A stretch of DNA of 64,000 nt, from positions 1,674,001 to 1,738,000 of the forward strand of contig CBDFNN010000004.1 of assembly GCA_965250215.1 (NCBI GenBank), written 5' to 3'. The translations under genes and the position numbers were made by a program. This DNA is from CBDFNN01 sp965250215 (GTDB taxonomy: Bacteria > Bacteroidota > Rhodothermia > Rhodothermales > DATKEJ01). Below, piece by piece: positions 8,812 to 17,294 of this stretch; position 1 is the stretch's first letter; every line of letters begins with the position of its first letter. The notes under the pieces are model-generated. The model searched no databases. It saw only the letters and a program-made list of their open reading frames with translations, and was not told where the DNA came from.

Positions 8812-11800
8812 ATGAAAAATGAAATGACGAATTACATGAAGCAACTATTTTCTTTTGCGATGTGTGCCTTCCTGTTTGGATGCACAACAAGCTCACAAGT
8901 GACAAAACCCGCAGATGGGGCTTGGCTCGATCTCTACGACGGAACAAGTGTAGAAAACTGGACCATGATCGGACCAGGTGGTTTTACTCCAGAAGCCGAT
9001 GGCTCGCTCGTTTCACACGGCGGCATGGGACTTTTCTATTACTCCGCGGAGAGTTTCAAGGACTTTGAGCTTGAATTAGACTGGAAAGTGGAATCGGAGA
9101 AGACCAACTCTGGTATTTTTGTACGCTTTGCGAGACCTGAATTACCCATGGACGCCGTTAATTCGGGAAACGAGATTCAAATAGACGATTCAGGAGACGC
9201 TACTCATAGGACAGGCTCTATTTACAACTTCGGAGGAGCTCAGCGCTCAGCCGCTAAACCTTACGGTGAGTGGAATACCTATAAGATTAGAATAACAGGT
9301 CAGCGCTATGAAATATGGCTCAACGAAATAAAAGTAAACGACTTCTTCTCGAACCGAGGAAGAGAGGGCTATGTCGGTCTGCAGAATCACGATAATGGAT
9401 CTATCGTAAGATTCAAAAATATTCGCGCACGTGAATTGCCGGTTACAGAAGTCATGGCCTATGACTCTCCTGCACAAATGCTGGAGCCTGCCGCGGGCAG
9501 AGAGACGAAACGTGTGCTAATGCTGACTCACACCAACGGCTTTAGACATACTGGGGCAATTGATCAGTCTAAGATCTTAGCTGCAGATCTCAGCGAACAC
9601 AGTGAGTTGCAGATTGATGTGACGGAAGATATGGCTGACATTACCAAAGAAAACTTGGCCAACTACGACGTACTTCTTCTGTCGAATACTACACTAAAGG
9701 CGAAGGTTGACAAGTCTGCGGAGACAGAGGTTGTTGCAGAAAATACAGAGACCTACGAAGGTACTTTTAAGAACTATCAATTCATGGTCGAGACACCGCA
9801 AGGTGACTTTGACGGCAAGCTGGAATTAGATGGCAGCGAGGATGATGTCACGGGTCATATCCAGTTTAAAGCCTTCGGTGCAAAGGATGAGTTGAAAACG
9901 GCGACTATGAACGGAACCGACTTCGAGTTTACGTTTGAAAACGAAGTTCTAGGTGAAGTAAGCGGGAAAGTAACTCTGGAAGGACAACTTTTCGAGGGAA
10001 CGCTAAATGTGATGGGCGGAAACGTTCCTATTCGCGGTTCACAACCCGGAAGCTCGACGGTGGCTACAACGGAAGAGAGTCAAGATGCCGGTTCATGGAG
10101 GGTGTATTCGGTTACACTGGATTCACCTCAAGGAAAAATGAACGGCCGCGTCTTTCTAAATGGAAGTCCTGAAAATTTGAGCGGGAAGTTGGACCTAGCA
10201 GGCAACGTCAGCGATCTGCAAGACGTCGTGCTAGACGGAGACAAATTCTCAGGAAATTTCGACGCACCTGGATATGGCAATATCAAGATCGAATCTGTTA
10301 TAAGCGATGAAGCTTGGGAGGGAAAAATCATGGTTGGAGAGATGACTCTTCCTTTCCCTGGAGAACGAGTCACAGAGGATGCCATTGAGGCCGAAAATAT
10401 GATCGACGAAGCGAGTCTCGTAACGGCTGAGCAGCGTGAAGCCATTCTGGGATTTGTTAGTAGCGGGGGCGGCCTAGTTGCAGCGCACTCAGCGCTTGAT
10501 GCTTTTTACGAATGGCCAGAATATCGCGAGATGGTCGGAGGAGGCTTGTTTGTTGAACATCCTTGGACTCAATCTGTCAAAATAAATGTCGAAGAGCCCA
10601 ACAACCCATCCGTCAGCCATTTCGGCGAGTCATTTTGGATTGCGGACGAGATCTATGTTCTGGATAACAATCCTAGATGGAACGGACGAGTGCTTCTTTC
10701 TATGGATATGCCAAGTGTGGGAGTAGAGGAAGGTCCCTCAAGCACGGCAGCAAATGACTATCCCATTTCTTGGATTCGAAAGCAAGGCGAAGGAAAAGTC
10801 TTTGTCACCAAGCTTGGTCATTTTGCGCATGTCTGGTCAAACCCAGACTTTGTCCAACATCTGGCACAAGGGATTCGAATGGCGGCCGGTACAGTCGATG
10901 CAAACTTTTCCGGATATAGAGTGAAAGAAGTAGTTGCGGAGGGTGTGTGGCCCGATGATATCGCGATCGATGACGAAGGAGATGTTTGGATCGCGGAGCT
11001 TCGAGGAAAGGTCTGGCACCTTAATTCCAAAACAGATGAACTTCGACTCATCGCTGAGATCCCTACAACGAATCCAACCAATATTGAACACGGACTTTAC
11101 GGTCTTGAGGTAGATCCTGATTTCTACAATGGAGAACCGTGGGTCTACGCCTACTATGCAGAGCGCGAGACATTTATCAACACGCTCTCACGTTATCGCT
11201 ACGAGGACGGAATGATCAATCTTGAATCTGAGGAAGTTCTCATAAGAGTTCCAACAGAACCGCAGTGTTGCCATCAGGCTGGTGACATTGAATGGGGGCC
11301 AGACAAGACACTTTATCTCTCAACAGGTGACACTGGTCAATCTGCTGCGCGACCAGAATGGCGACTGTCCGAAAAAGAGATCAATGACTTCAAGGAGTTG
11401 AACAATCTAGAGGACGTTCACTGGTCACGACTTGCTGATTCTGAGCGCTCGGCACAGAACTTGCAAGATTTGCGAGGAAAGATTCTGAGGATAAATCGCG
11501 ATGGAACGATTCCAATGGACAATCCATTTTTCGGCAAGGCAGGTGTGCGCTGGGAAGTCTATGCCTATGGTTTACGCAACCCATACCGATTCAAAGTTGA
11601 CCCTGAAACGGAGGTCATGTACATCGGTGTTGTTGGTCCAGACGCGTCCTTTGATTACGACGAATACAATATCTCGATAAAAGGCGGCGAAAATTATGGA
11701 TGGCCAAGAACAATCGGAAAGCTGTTCTACAATGAATGGACTCCAGACGATATTCCAGGTTACGTTCCACCTATTTGGGAATATAACTACGAGGACGGCG

Positions 11801-12195
11801 GACGCTCTGCCACTTTCGGTCCGATTTACAAATTCGACGGCGAAGGCGGATTTCCTGATATATTCCAAGACAAAGTTTTCATCTATGACTGGGCAAGACG
11901 TTGGATTAAGTGGGCAGAAGTGGGAGAGGGAGTATTTACAAACGATGTCGAGGAGGATGTGCGCAAGGATAAACTGCAATACTCCAAGAAGGGCGTACGC
12001 TTGATAAATATCAGAAACTTTGACACACTTACAGACACAACACCAATTTCAATGGAATTGGCGCCGGATGGCAGTATTTATGTAGCTGAGTTTGATGGCT
12101 TCTGGGATGCAGGGCCAAAAGCACGAGTCACCCGATACAGATGGGTGAGTGACGATGACACCAAGGAGTCGAAGGTCGAACCGGGTGGCAACTAA
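8812..12195 (+). CDS. DUF1080-ThuA-sugar dehydrogenase fusion lipoprotein
   Basis: The 1127-aa protein starts with a lipoprotein signal (LFGC, Cys24). Residues 36-208 are a DUF1080 domain (3-keto-disaccharide hydrolase family; WLDLYDG, then NSGIFVRF and GEWNTYKI). Residues 233-297 are the first part of a ThuA domain (THTNGFRHTGAI), and 531-693 are its second part (SGGGLVAAHSA, WPEYREMVGG). Between them lies a duplicated beta-rich insert. Residues 705-1110 are a glucose/sorbosone-type PQQ dehydrogenase beta-propeller (CCHQAGD, NPYRFKVDP). A separate cytochrome c is encoded just downstream and may accept its electrons. The product would work outside the inner membrane on oxidised sugars. The substrate is unknown. 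Confidence 0.9.
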   Translation: MKNEMTNYMKQLFSFAMCAFLFGCTTSSQVTKPADGAWLDLYDGTSVENWTMIGPGGFTPEADGSLVSHGGMGLFYYSAESFKDFELELDWKVESEKTNSGIFVRFARPELPMDAVNSGNEIQIDDSGDATHRTGSIYNFGGAQRSAAKPYGEWNTYKIRITGQRYEIWLNEIKVNDFFSNRGREGYVGLQNHDNGSIVRFKNIRARELPVTEVMAYDSPAQMLEPAAGRETKRVLMLTHTNGFRHTGAIDQSKILAADLSEHSELQIDVTEDMADITKENLANYDVLLLSNTTLKAKVDKSAETEVVAENTETYEGTFKNYQFMVETPQGDFDGKLELDGSEDDVTGHIQFKAFGAKDELKTATMNGTDFEFTFENEVLGEVSGKVTLEGQLFEGTLNVMGGNVPIRGSQPGSSTVATTEESQDAGSWRVYSVTLDSPQGKMNGRVFLNGSPENLSGKLDLAGNVSDLQDVVLDGDKFSGNFDAPGYGNIKIESVISDEAWEGKIMVGEMTLPFPGERVTEDAIEAENMIDEASLVTAEQREAILGFVSSGGGLVAAHSALDAFYEWPEYREMVGGGLFVEHPWTQSVKINVEEPNNPSVSHFGESFWIADEIYVLDNNPRWNGRVLLSMDMPSVGVEEGPSSTAANDYPISWIRKQGEGKVFVTKLGHFAHVWSNPDFVQHLAQGIRMAAGTVDANFSGYRVKEVVAEGVWPDDIAIDDEGDVWIAELRGKVWHLNSKTDELRLIAEIPTTNPTNIEHGLYGLEVDPDFYNGEPWVYAYYAERETFINTLSRYRYEDGMINLESEEVLIRVPTEPQCCHQAGDIEWGPDKTLYLSTGDTGQSAARPEWRLSEKEINDFKELNNLEDVHWSRLADSERSAQNLQDLRGKILRINRDGTIPMDNPFFGKAGVRWEVYAYGLRNPYRFKVDPETEVMYIGVVGPDASFDYDEYNISIKGGENYGWPRTIGKLFYNEWTPDDIPGYVPPIWEYNYEDGGRSATFGPIYKFDGEGGFPDIFQDKVFIYDWARRWIKWAEVGEGVFTNDVEEDVRKDKLQYSKKGVRLINIRNFDTLTDTTPISMELAPDGSIYVAEFDGFWDAGPKARVTRYRWVSDDDTKESKVEPGGN
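9703..10401 (+). other. Duplicated beta-domain inserted inside the ThuA domain
   Basis: Residues 298-530 of the fusion protein hold two copies of a roughly 90-residue unit. The copies share a TPQG/SPQG opening, a LxGSxxxxxG segment about 12 residues later, a GxxFxxxF middle and an EGxxxVGxxxxPxxG-like end. They sit exactly where the other ThuA protein in this window (21753-25178) runs on directly from FLNTTLD to LAEEQQDHF. Similar beta-units occur as separate domains in exported amidohydrolases, as far as I recall. Confidence 0.75.
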
Positions 12196-12226
12196 TAACA
12201 CTATTTTCAGAGAGATAAAGCAAACA

Positions 12227-12691
12227 ATGAAATCAACATTATCAGTATTTCTATTCTTAGTTTTCTTGCTAGGAATCACAAATGATTCTAGTGCACAGAA
12301 GGTCGACGGCAAAAAGGTTTATACGACGAAATGTCTGTCATGTCATCAAGCAAGCGGCCTTGGTATAACGGGAGCGTTTCCTCCTCTTGATGAATCGGAT
12401 TGGGTAATTGGCGACAAAGGAAGGCTCATTCGAATCATTCTCAACGGAGTGACTGGCGAGCTGGAAGTGAATGGATTGACCTATGGAGGAGCGATGCCTC
12501 CATGGAACACCTTCATCAATGATGAAGAGATGGCAGCCCTGCTTAACCACATTCGAAATTCCTGGTCTAATGAAGGCGAGGAGATAACGGCTGACGAAGT
12601 GGCGAGAGTGCGAGCTTCAGTGAAAGACCGTAAGCAACCCTGGACTCAAGCAGAGTTGAAGAAGCTATCGGCGTTCGGAGTACCGAAATAG
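12227..12691 (+). CDS. Periplasmic mono-haem cytochrome c
   Basis: The ATG at 12227 begins a signal peptide (hydrophobic 5-17, then SSAQ), and the mature protein is about 130 aa. There is one haem site, CLSCH, followed by the usual AFPPL. A GGAMPPW segment carries the likely methionine axial ligand. A 26-residue extension that begins within the upstream gene is rejected because it would bury the signal peptide. The gene is 31 nt after the dehydrogenase fusion, so it is the obvious electron acceptor for that enzyme. Onward transfer, perhaps to an oxidase, is not encoded here. Confidence 0.9.
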   Translation: MKSTLSVFLFLVFLLGITNDSSAQKVDGKKVYTTKCLSCHQASGLGITGAFPPLDESDWVIGDKGRLIRIILNGVTGELEVNGLTYGGAMPPWNTFINDEEMAALLNHIRNSWSNEGEEITADEVARVRASVKDRKQPWTQAELKKLSAFGVPK

Positions 12692-12765
12692 TGATCTGTT
12701 TTGTGTGATGGGTCTTGAGTTAGACTCATCAACAACAGCTAGCGGTCTCAATCATCAGCTCCGCG

Positions 12766-12803
12766 AATTACACATAACCCACAACTCAAAACCCATAACA
12801 GTA
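12766..12803 (+). repeat. Heptanucleotide array abutting the phosphofructokinase start
   Basis: Four 7-nt units in exact phase cover 12773-12800 (CATAACC, CACAACT, CAAAACC, CATAACA). A weaker fifth unit precedes them at 12766. The array ends 3 nt before the ATG at 12804, and no Shine-Dalgarno site is visible. Confidence 0.7.
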
Positions 12804-14003
12804 ATGGCGTACAAAGGTACGATAGGCATATTGACTGGAGGCGGAGATGTCCCCGGATTAAATCCGGCTATTCGAGCAGTAACAGTAAGAGCAAACAGAG
12901 AAGGATATAGAGTAATTGGCCTCAGAAGAGGTTGGGCCGGAATCGTTGACATGGTACCGGACAAGGACTTTGACAACTCGGAAAATTTCATTCACCTTAC
13001 CGAAGATGTAGTTAATCGGGCCGCTCGGACTGGCGGTACATTCTTGCACAGCTCCCGAACTCGGCCAAGTACCCTGCCTCAGAGCGCGATGCCAGATCAT
13101 CTAAAGTCGACCTACACCGATGAGGTAAATGACGTCACGCCGACCGTCATGAAGAACTTGGAGTGGCTTGGAATCGATACCATGATTCCTATTGGCGGAG
13201 ATGACACCTTGTCTTACGGACACAGACTCCACGCAGAAGGGATGAAGGTTGTTGCTATTCCAAAGACGATGGATAACGATGTCCCAGGAACTGACTACTG
13301 CATTGGATTCTCAACCTGTATTTCAAGAACGATTCAGCTCACACATGATCTGCGGACTTCCGCGGGATCTCATGAGCGTTTCCTCGTGATAGAAGTTTTC
13401 GGTCGCTATGCTGGATTCACTTCCTTACTTCCAGCCATGGCTGGTGCCGCTGATCGATGTGTAATCCCAGAGCACGTAGTGGATCCAGAGCATCTCACTG
13501 AGATGATGGTCTATTCAAGGAATCAGAATCCCAGTAAGTATGCTGTTTGCATTGTCTCCGAGGGTGCCACGCTGAAAGGGGATTCGGAAATGCAATTCTC
13601 CGGTGATGAGGCAGATCAATTTGGCCACAAAAAACTGGGCGGCATTGGTGAGCGCATTGGATCCCTGCTCAAACACCACTCTGCGCAGTTCAACAATGGC
13701 CGAAAAATCAATATTGTCAATCAAAAACTGGGCTACTTAGTGCGTTGCGGTGCGCCGGATGCGCTAGACGCGATCGCGCCCATGGCATTCGGAAACCTTG
13801 CTTTGGATTTGGTTCTTAAGGGTGAGAGCGGTCGACTGGTAAGTATTCGAAATGGCAAATACACAAATGTCCCCGTGGACTTTGTAGACGGGACCAACAA
13901 AAAGTTAGTTGATGTTGCAGCGCACTACAACACAGAGCGCCTGCGTCCTATTTATGACACTTTTGAAAATTCACCACTCCTGATCATGACGAGTGGCATG
14001 TAG
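12804..14003 (+). CDS. Phosphofructokinase, predicted PPi-dependent type
   Basis: The 399-aa protein from 12804 has the phosphofructokinase opening GILTGGGDVPGLN and HDLRTSAGSHERF later. The phosphoryl-donor site reads GGDDT, with Asp where ATP enzymes have Gly, and PKTMDND, with Lys where ATP enzymes have Gly. In this family both changes mark pyrophosphate-dependent enzymes. The protein is cytosolic and would make fructose 1,6-bisphosphate, or run in reverse. A start at 12705 or 12708 would add an unlikely N-terminus; a heptad repeat array abuts the 12804 start instead. It sits between exported sugar-oxidation genes and a terminator, so it closes that operon. Confidence 0.88.
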   Translation: MAYKGTIGILTGGGDVPGLNPAIRAVTVRANREGYRVIGLRRGWAGIVDMVPDKDFDNSENFIHLTEDVVNRAARTGGTFLHSSRTRPSTLPQSAMPDHLKSTYTDEVNDVTPTVMKNLEWLGIDTMIPIGGDDTLSYGHRLHAEGMKVVAIPKTMDNDVPGTDYCIGFSTCISRTIQLTHDLRTSAGSHERFLVIEVFGRYAGFTSLLPAMAGAADRCVIPEHVVDPEHLTEMMVYSRNQNPSKYAVCIVSEGATLKGDSEMQFSGDEADQFGHKKLGGIGERIGSLLKHHSAQFNNGRKINIVNQKLGYLVRCGAPDALDAIAPMAFGNLALDLVLKGESGRLVSIRNGKYTNVPVDFVDGTNKKLVDVAAHYNTERLRPIYDTFENSPLLIMTSGM

Positions 14004-14034
14004 AAAGATTAATCTGATGGAATTGCAGATAGGG

Positions 14035-14060
14035 AAGGTCGGTTTGTGCCGACCTTTTTC
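14035..14060 (+). terminator. Intrinsic terminator after phosphofructokinase
   Basis: An 8-bp stem (14035-14042 with 14049-14056, loop of 6) is followed by a run of T. It ends the 7986-14003 transcription unit and separates it from the lactonase gene. Confidence 0.85.
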
Positions 14061-14112
14061 TTTATCGATCTTTTTGTCCTAGAGTTTTTCGACATATAAT
14101 CGTCTATTACAC

Positions 14113-15201
14113 ATGAACATTAATTCCATTGACATGCCCGGACTCTTCCAGCCATCGATCTGTCTCGTTCTTCTTTCGATCCTTATCTCGTGTAGCGAAA
14201 AGCCAGCTATCGAAGATCCGCCAGATCGGTCTCCGGCTACTGAATATCGAATTACAGGCAGCCTCGAAAGCCGCACTTTGGACTTTCACATTCTTGTCGC
14301 AGAAGACGCCAAAATAGAAGTCATAGCTGAAGGTTTCGAGTGGGCCGAAGGTCCAGTGTGGATTGACGAAGGCAATTTTCTGTTATTTACTGACATTCCA
14401 CCCAACAAGATTTGGCGATGGAGTGAAGCTGAAGGATTGTCAGAATGGTTGCATCCTGCGGGCTACACCTCCGATATAGAGCGCGGAGGTGAGATCGGAG
14501 CCAATGGTTTACTCAGAGACGAAAAAGGAAGGCTGGTAATGGCTCAACACGGGGATCGGCGCATGGCGAGACTGGTTTCTCCGGTCTTGACAGACAATCC
14601 AGACTCAGTTTTTGAAACTATTGCATCAGAATGGGAAGGCAAGCGATTTAACAGTCCCAATGATGCAGTCTATCATTCAAACGGCGATCTGTACTTTACC
14701 GATCCACCCTATGGTCTCGAGTTTAGAATGGAAGACCCTGCCAAGGAAATTGATTTCCAGGGCGTATATCGAATCGATTCTGAAGGCGCGGTTCATCTTC
14801 TCACGGACAAACTTTCCAGACCAAACGGGATTGCTTTTTCTCCTGATGAAAAAACGCTTTACGTGGCTAATTCAGATCCCGAAAAGGTGATTTGGATGGC
14901 CTACAAGCTTGACGAGAAAGGAGGAATTGACGAAGGACGTTTGTTCTACGATGCTGGTTCGTTATCTGAAAGTGGAAGGATAGGACTGCCAGATGGAATG
15001 AAGGTCAACAAGGCCGGTTTCATTTTTGCCACAGGTCCTGGAGGCGTGTTGGTATTTAATCCTGGTGGTACATTACTTGGCACTATTATGACAGGAGAGG
15101 CAACGGCCAATTGTGCTTTTAATGAGGACGAGTCGATGTTGTACATGACGGCAGACGACTATCTTATGCGAATACCACTGGAAATTCCGAGTAGCAGTTG
15201 A
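14113..15201 (+). CDS. SMP-30/gluconolactonase-like lipoprotein
   Basis: The protein has 362 aa and a lipobox of LISC (Cys27). It is a six-bladed SMP-30 propeller: EGFEWAEGPVWI near residue 73, NGLLRDEKGRL near 133, FNSPNDAVYHSNGDLYFTDPPYG near 178, and LSRPNGIAFSPD. The Glu, Asn and Asp expected as metal ligands are present. Family members open sugar lactones to aldonic acids. It would take up the lactones made by the PQQ-type dehydrogenases encoded on either side. Its own transcription unit begins after the terminator at 14060. Confidence 0.88.
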   Translation: MNINSIDMPGLFQPSICLVLLSILISCSEKPAIEDPPDRSPATEYRITGSLESRTLDFHILVAEDAKIEVIAEGFEWAEGPVWIDEGNFLLFTDIPPNKIWRWSEAEGLSEWLHPAGYTSDIERGGEIGANGLLRDEKGRLVMAQHGDRRMARLVSPVLTDNPDSVFETIASEWEGKRFNSPNDAVYHSNGDLYFTDPPYGLEFRMEDPAKEIDFQGVYRIDSEGAVHLLTDKLSRPNGIAFSPDEKTLYVANSDPEKVIWMAYKLDEKGGIDEGRLFYDAGSLSESGRIGLPDGMKVNKAGFIFATGPGGVLVFNPGGTLLGTIMTGEATANCAFNEDESMLYMTADDYLMRIPLEIPSSS

Positions 15202-15482
15202 AGGCAGATTTGCAAGCGTGAACGCATTCAGAATGGAGATGTCACAGATTTGATTTTGCCAGTATTTGGATCCCAGCAATTGGTTCTACCGATGGGCTAC
15301 AAAGTGTTGATTAAATCTCGATGATAGCATTGCGGCATTCGGTTTTCTGTTGGTTTGGTTTCCTTCCGATGGGAGGCAAGTCATTCTCCATACGAATTAC
15401 ACCTGCTGAACCGGCCGCTTCTCAAAAGAGTCTATGCAAACTTAGGATTCTGCCTATATTGCATTATAAAACTGATACAAAT

Positions 15483-16304
15483 ATGTCTACCTCCCGATAT
15501 TGCACTCCTTGTCAATTTGCCTTCTTAATTCTCCTCGTCTTGATGGCTTGTGGTGACCAAAAGGCGGACGAAGTTAAAGAACAAAGCGGAGAAGCTCTTA
15601 GCTCGATAGTAGCCGTGGCAAATAGTTTGACTGACGCTGAGAGGGCGGATGGGTGGCAGCTGTTATTTAATGGACAAGATTTGGACGGATGGAAGGGACT
15701 AGGTAGAGATGACATCCCTGGTGAGCATTGGGAGATTGAGTCTGGAATGATCCACAAAATTAAATCGGACGATGTGCCAGTTCAGGCTGATGGCCAACCT
15801 TTGCAAGGTGGAGACATCATGACCAATGAAGTTTTTGGCAACTACGAATTCTCTTTCGAGTGGAAAATTAGCGAAGCCGGCAATAGTGGTATCAAATACA
15901 ACGTGTCTGAGGAGATGTCGACTTCTCGTCCTCCTGCTCATGCAGCATTGGGATTTGAGTATCAAGTACTCGATGACAATGCCCACCCAGATGCAAAAAA
16001 TGGACCAACAAGAATCGCGGGCGCGCTCTACGATATGATTCCTCCGTCAGAAGACAGATCAATCAAAAAGGTGGGTGACTGGAATCAAGGTCGCATTGTA
16101 TTCAATGGCAATCATGGAGAACATTGGCTCAATGGAAAAAAGGTAGTTGAGTATGATCTCGGAACCGAAGAGTTTGAGAAATTGCTCGCGGCGAGTAAGT
16201 ATGCACCTATTGAAGGATTTGCTGATCGTAGGGTTGGCAACATTGTTTTGCAGGATCACCAGGATGATGTTTGGTACCGAAATCTAAAAATTCGCGAGCT
16301 TTAG
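15483..16304 (+). CDS. DUF1080 (3-keto-disaccharide hydrolase) lipoprotein
   Basis: The ATG at 15483 gives 273 aa with a lipoprotein signal (LMAC, Cys23); the longer frame from 15321 has no signal and is rejected. Residues 60-270 are one DUF1080 domain: LLFNGQDLDGWKG, FSFEWKISEAGNSGIKYNV, GDWNQGRIVFNGNHGEHWLNG and a closing VWYRNLKIREL. The family includes hydrolases that act on 3-keto-glycosides. It is a paralogue of residues 36-208 of the fusion at 8812. The next gene is an exported isomerase/epimerase, a pair often seen with Gfo/Idh/MocA genes. About 280 bp upstream show no clear promoter. Confidence 0.88.
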   Translation: MSTSRYCTPCQFAFLILLVLMACGDQKADEVKEQSGEALSSIVAVANSLTDAERADGWQLLFNGQDLDGWKGLGRDDIPGEHWEIESGMIHKIKSDDVPVQADGQPLQGGDIMTNEVFGNYEFSFEWKISEAGNSGIKYNVSEEMSTSRPPAHAALGFEYQVLDDNAHPDAKNGPTRIAGALYDMIPPSEDRSIKKVGDWNQGRIVFNGNHGEHWLNGKKVVEYDLGTEEFEKLLAASKYAPIEGFADRRVGNIVLQDHQDDVWYRNLKIREL

Positions 16305-16373
16305 ACATCATTGATCGAGCCGTACTAAATTCGCGATTTAGTTTTCTCGCAGTATTTAGAAAAAACGGTTTTG

Positions 16374-16408
16374 CCCAAAGACCAAGAACCAAAGACCAAG
16401 GACTAATA
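16374..16408 (+). repeat. Heptanucleotide array abutting the isomerase start
   Basis: Five units in exact 7-nt phase: CCCAAAG, ACCAAGA, ACCAAAG, ACCAAGG, ACTAATA. The array ends 2 nt before the ATG at 16411. The fourth and fifth units together hold the AAGGA Shine-Dalgarno site, 8 nt from the start codon. Confidence 0.8.
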
Positions 16409-16410
16409 AT

Positions 16411-17271
16411 ATGACTTCACGAAGAAATTTTATCAAGGGAGGCAGCCTCGCAGCGGCTGCAGGAATCGCTGGGCTACCGCATCCTGTCTCAGGCAGATTC
16501 GCCAATCTGGGGACGGCTGGAGAGCCGACTCTTAAACTCGGGGTCGCAAGTTATTCCCTTAGGAATTTAAGCAAGGAAGATGCAATTGCTGCGGTTCAGG
16601 CGCTCAACACGCCCTACATCAATTTGAAATCGATGCATCAACCCTACGAGGGCGATCCCAAGATTTGGGCTGCCGGTCGTAAACAAGTCGAAGACGCAGG
16701 TTTGACAATTGTTGGAGGTGGAAACATCGGTCTCAATGATAGTGACGAAGCTGGCATGCATCAATATTTTGAGTATGCCAAACATTCTGGTATGAAGGTT
16801 ATGGTTTGTACCATCGATCCGAGTGCCTTAAAGCTCGCCGAGAAAATGGCCATTGAGTATGACATGAAGATGGCCATTCATAATCATGGACCCGAGGATA
16901 AATGGTATCCAGCGCCAAGCGACGTCCTGGAAAAAGTTGCGGGGATGGATAAGAGGATGGGATGCTGTATAGATATAGGGCATACAGTTAGGACTGGACG
17001 TAATATCGTCGAGGAAGTAGAGAAGACCCTTGGAGAGGGCAGGTTGCACGATCTGCATATCAAAGACCTATCTGATTTGATGGCTAGAGATTCCCAGGTT
17101 ATTGTGGGGCAGGGTAATATGCCGATGGCATCGATTTTTCGCGCTTTGATTAAGGGCGGATTTGATGGTTGTGCTAATCTTGAGTACGAGATCGACGCTG
17201 ACAATCCTCTCCCAGGAATGAAGCTATCCTTTGCCTATATGCGTGGCGTCCTTGACGGTATTCTTTCTTAA
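16411..17271 (+). CDS. Sugar isomerase/epimerase-like TIM barrel, Tat-exported
   Basis: At 286 aa, it begins with a twin-arginine signal (SRRNFIKGG, then an Ala-rich run to PVSG). The rest is the xylose isomerase-like TIM barrel: KLGVASYSLR, MAIHNHGPEDKWYP, CCIDIGHTVRTG, LHIKDL and NLEYEID, with His, Asp and Glu in the places of the metal ligands. Relatives isomerise or epimerise sugars, and some process 3-keto-sugars. Export places it in the same compartment as the DUF1080 and ThuA proteins. It is followed after 23 nt by the first sulfatase gene. Confidence 0.88.
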   Translation: MTSRRNFIKGGSLAAAAGIAGLPHPVSGRFANLGTAGEPTLKLGVASYSLRNLSKEDAIAAVQALNTPYINLKSMHQPYEGDPKIWAAGRKQVEDAGLTIVGGGNIGLNDSDEAGMHQYFEYAKHSGMKVMVCTIDPSALKLAEKMAIEYDMKMAIHNHGPEDKWYPAPSDVLEKVAGMDKRMGCCIDIGHTVRTGRNIVEEVEKTLGEGRLHDLHIKDLSDLMARDSQVIVGQGNMPMASIFRALIKGGFDGCANLEYEIDADNPLPGMKLSFAYMRGVLDGILS

Positions 17272-17294
17272 TTAACTCACCTAGACGCTCGTTC

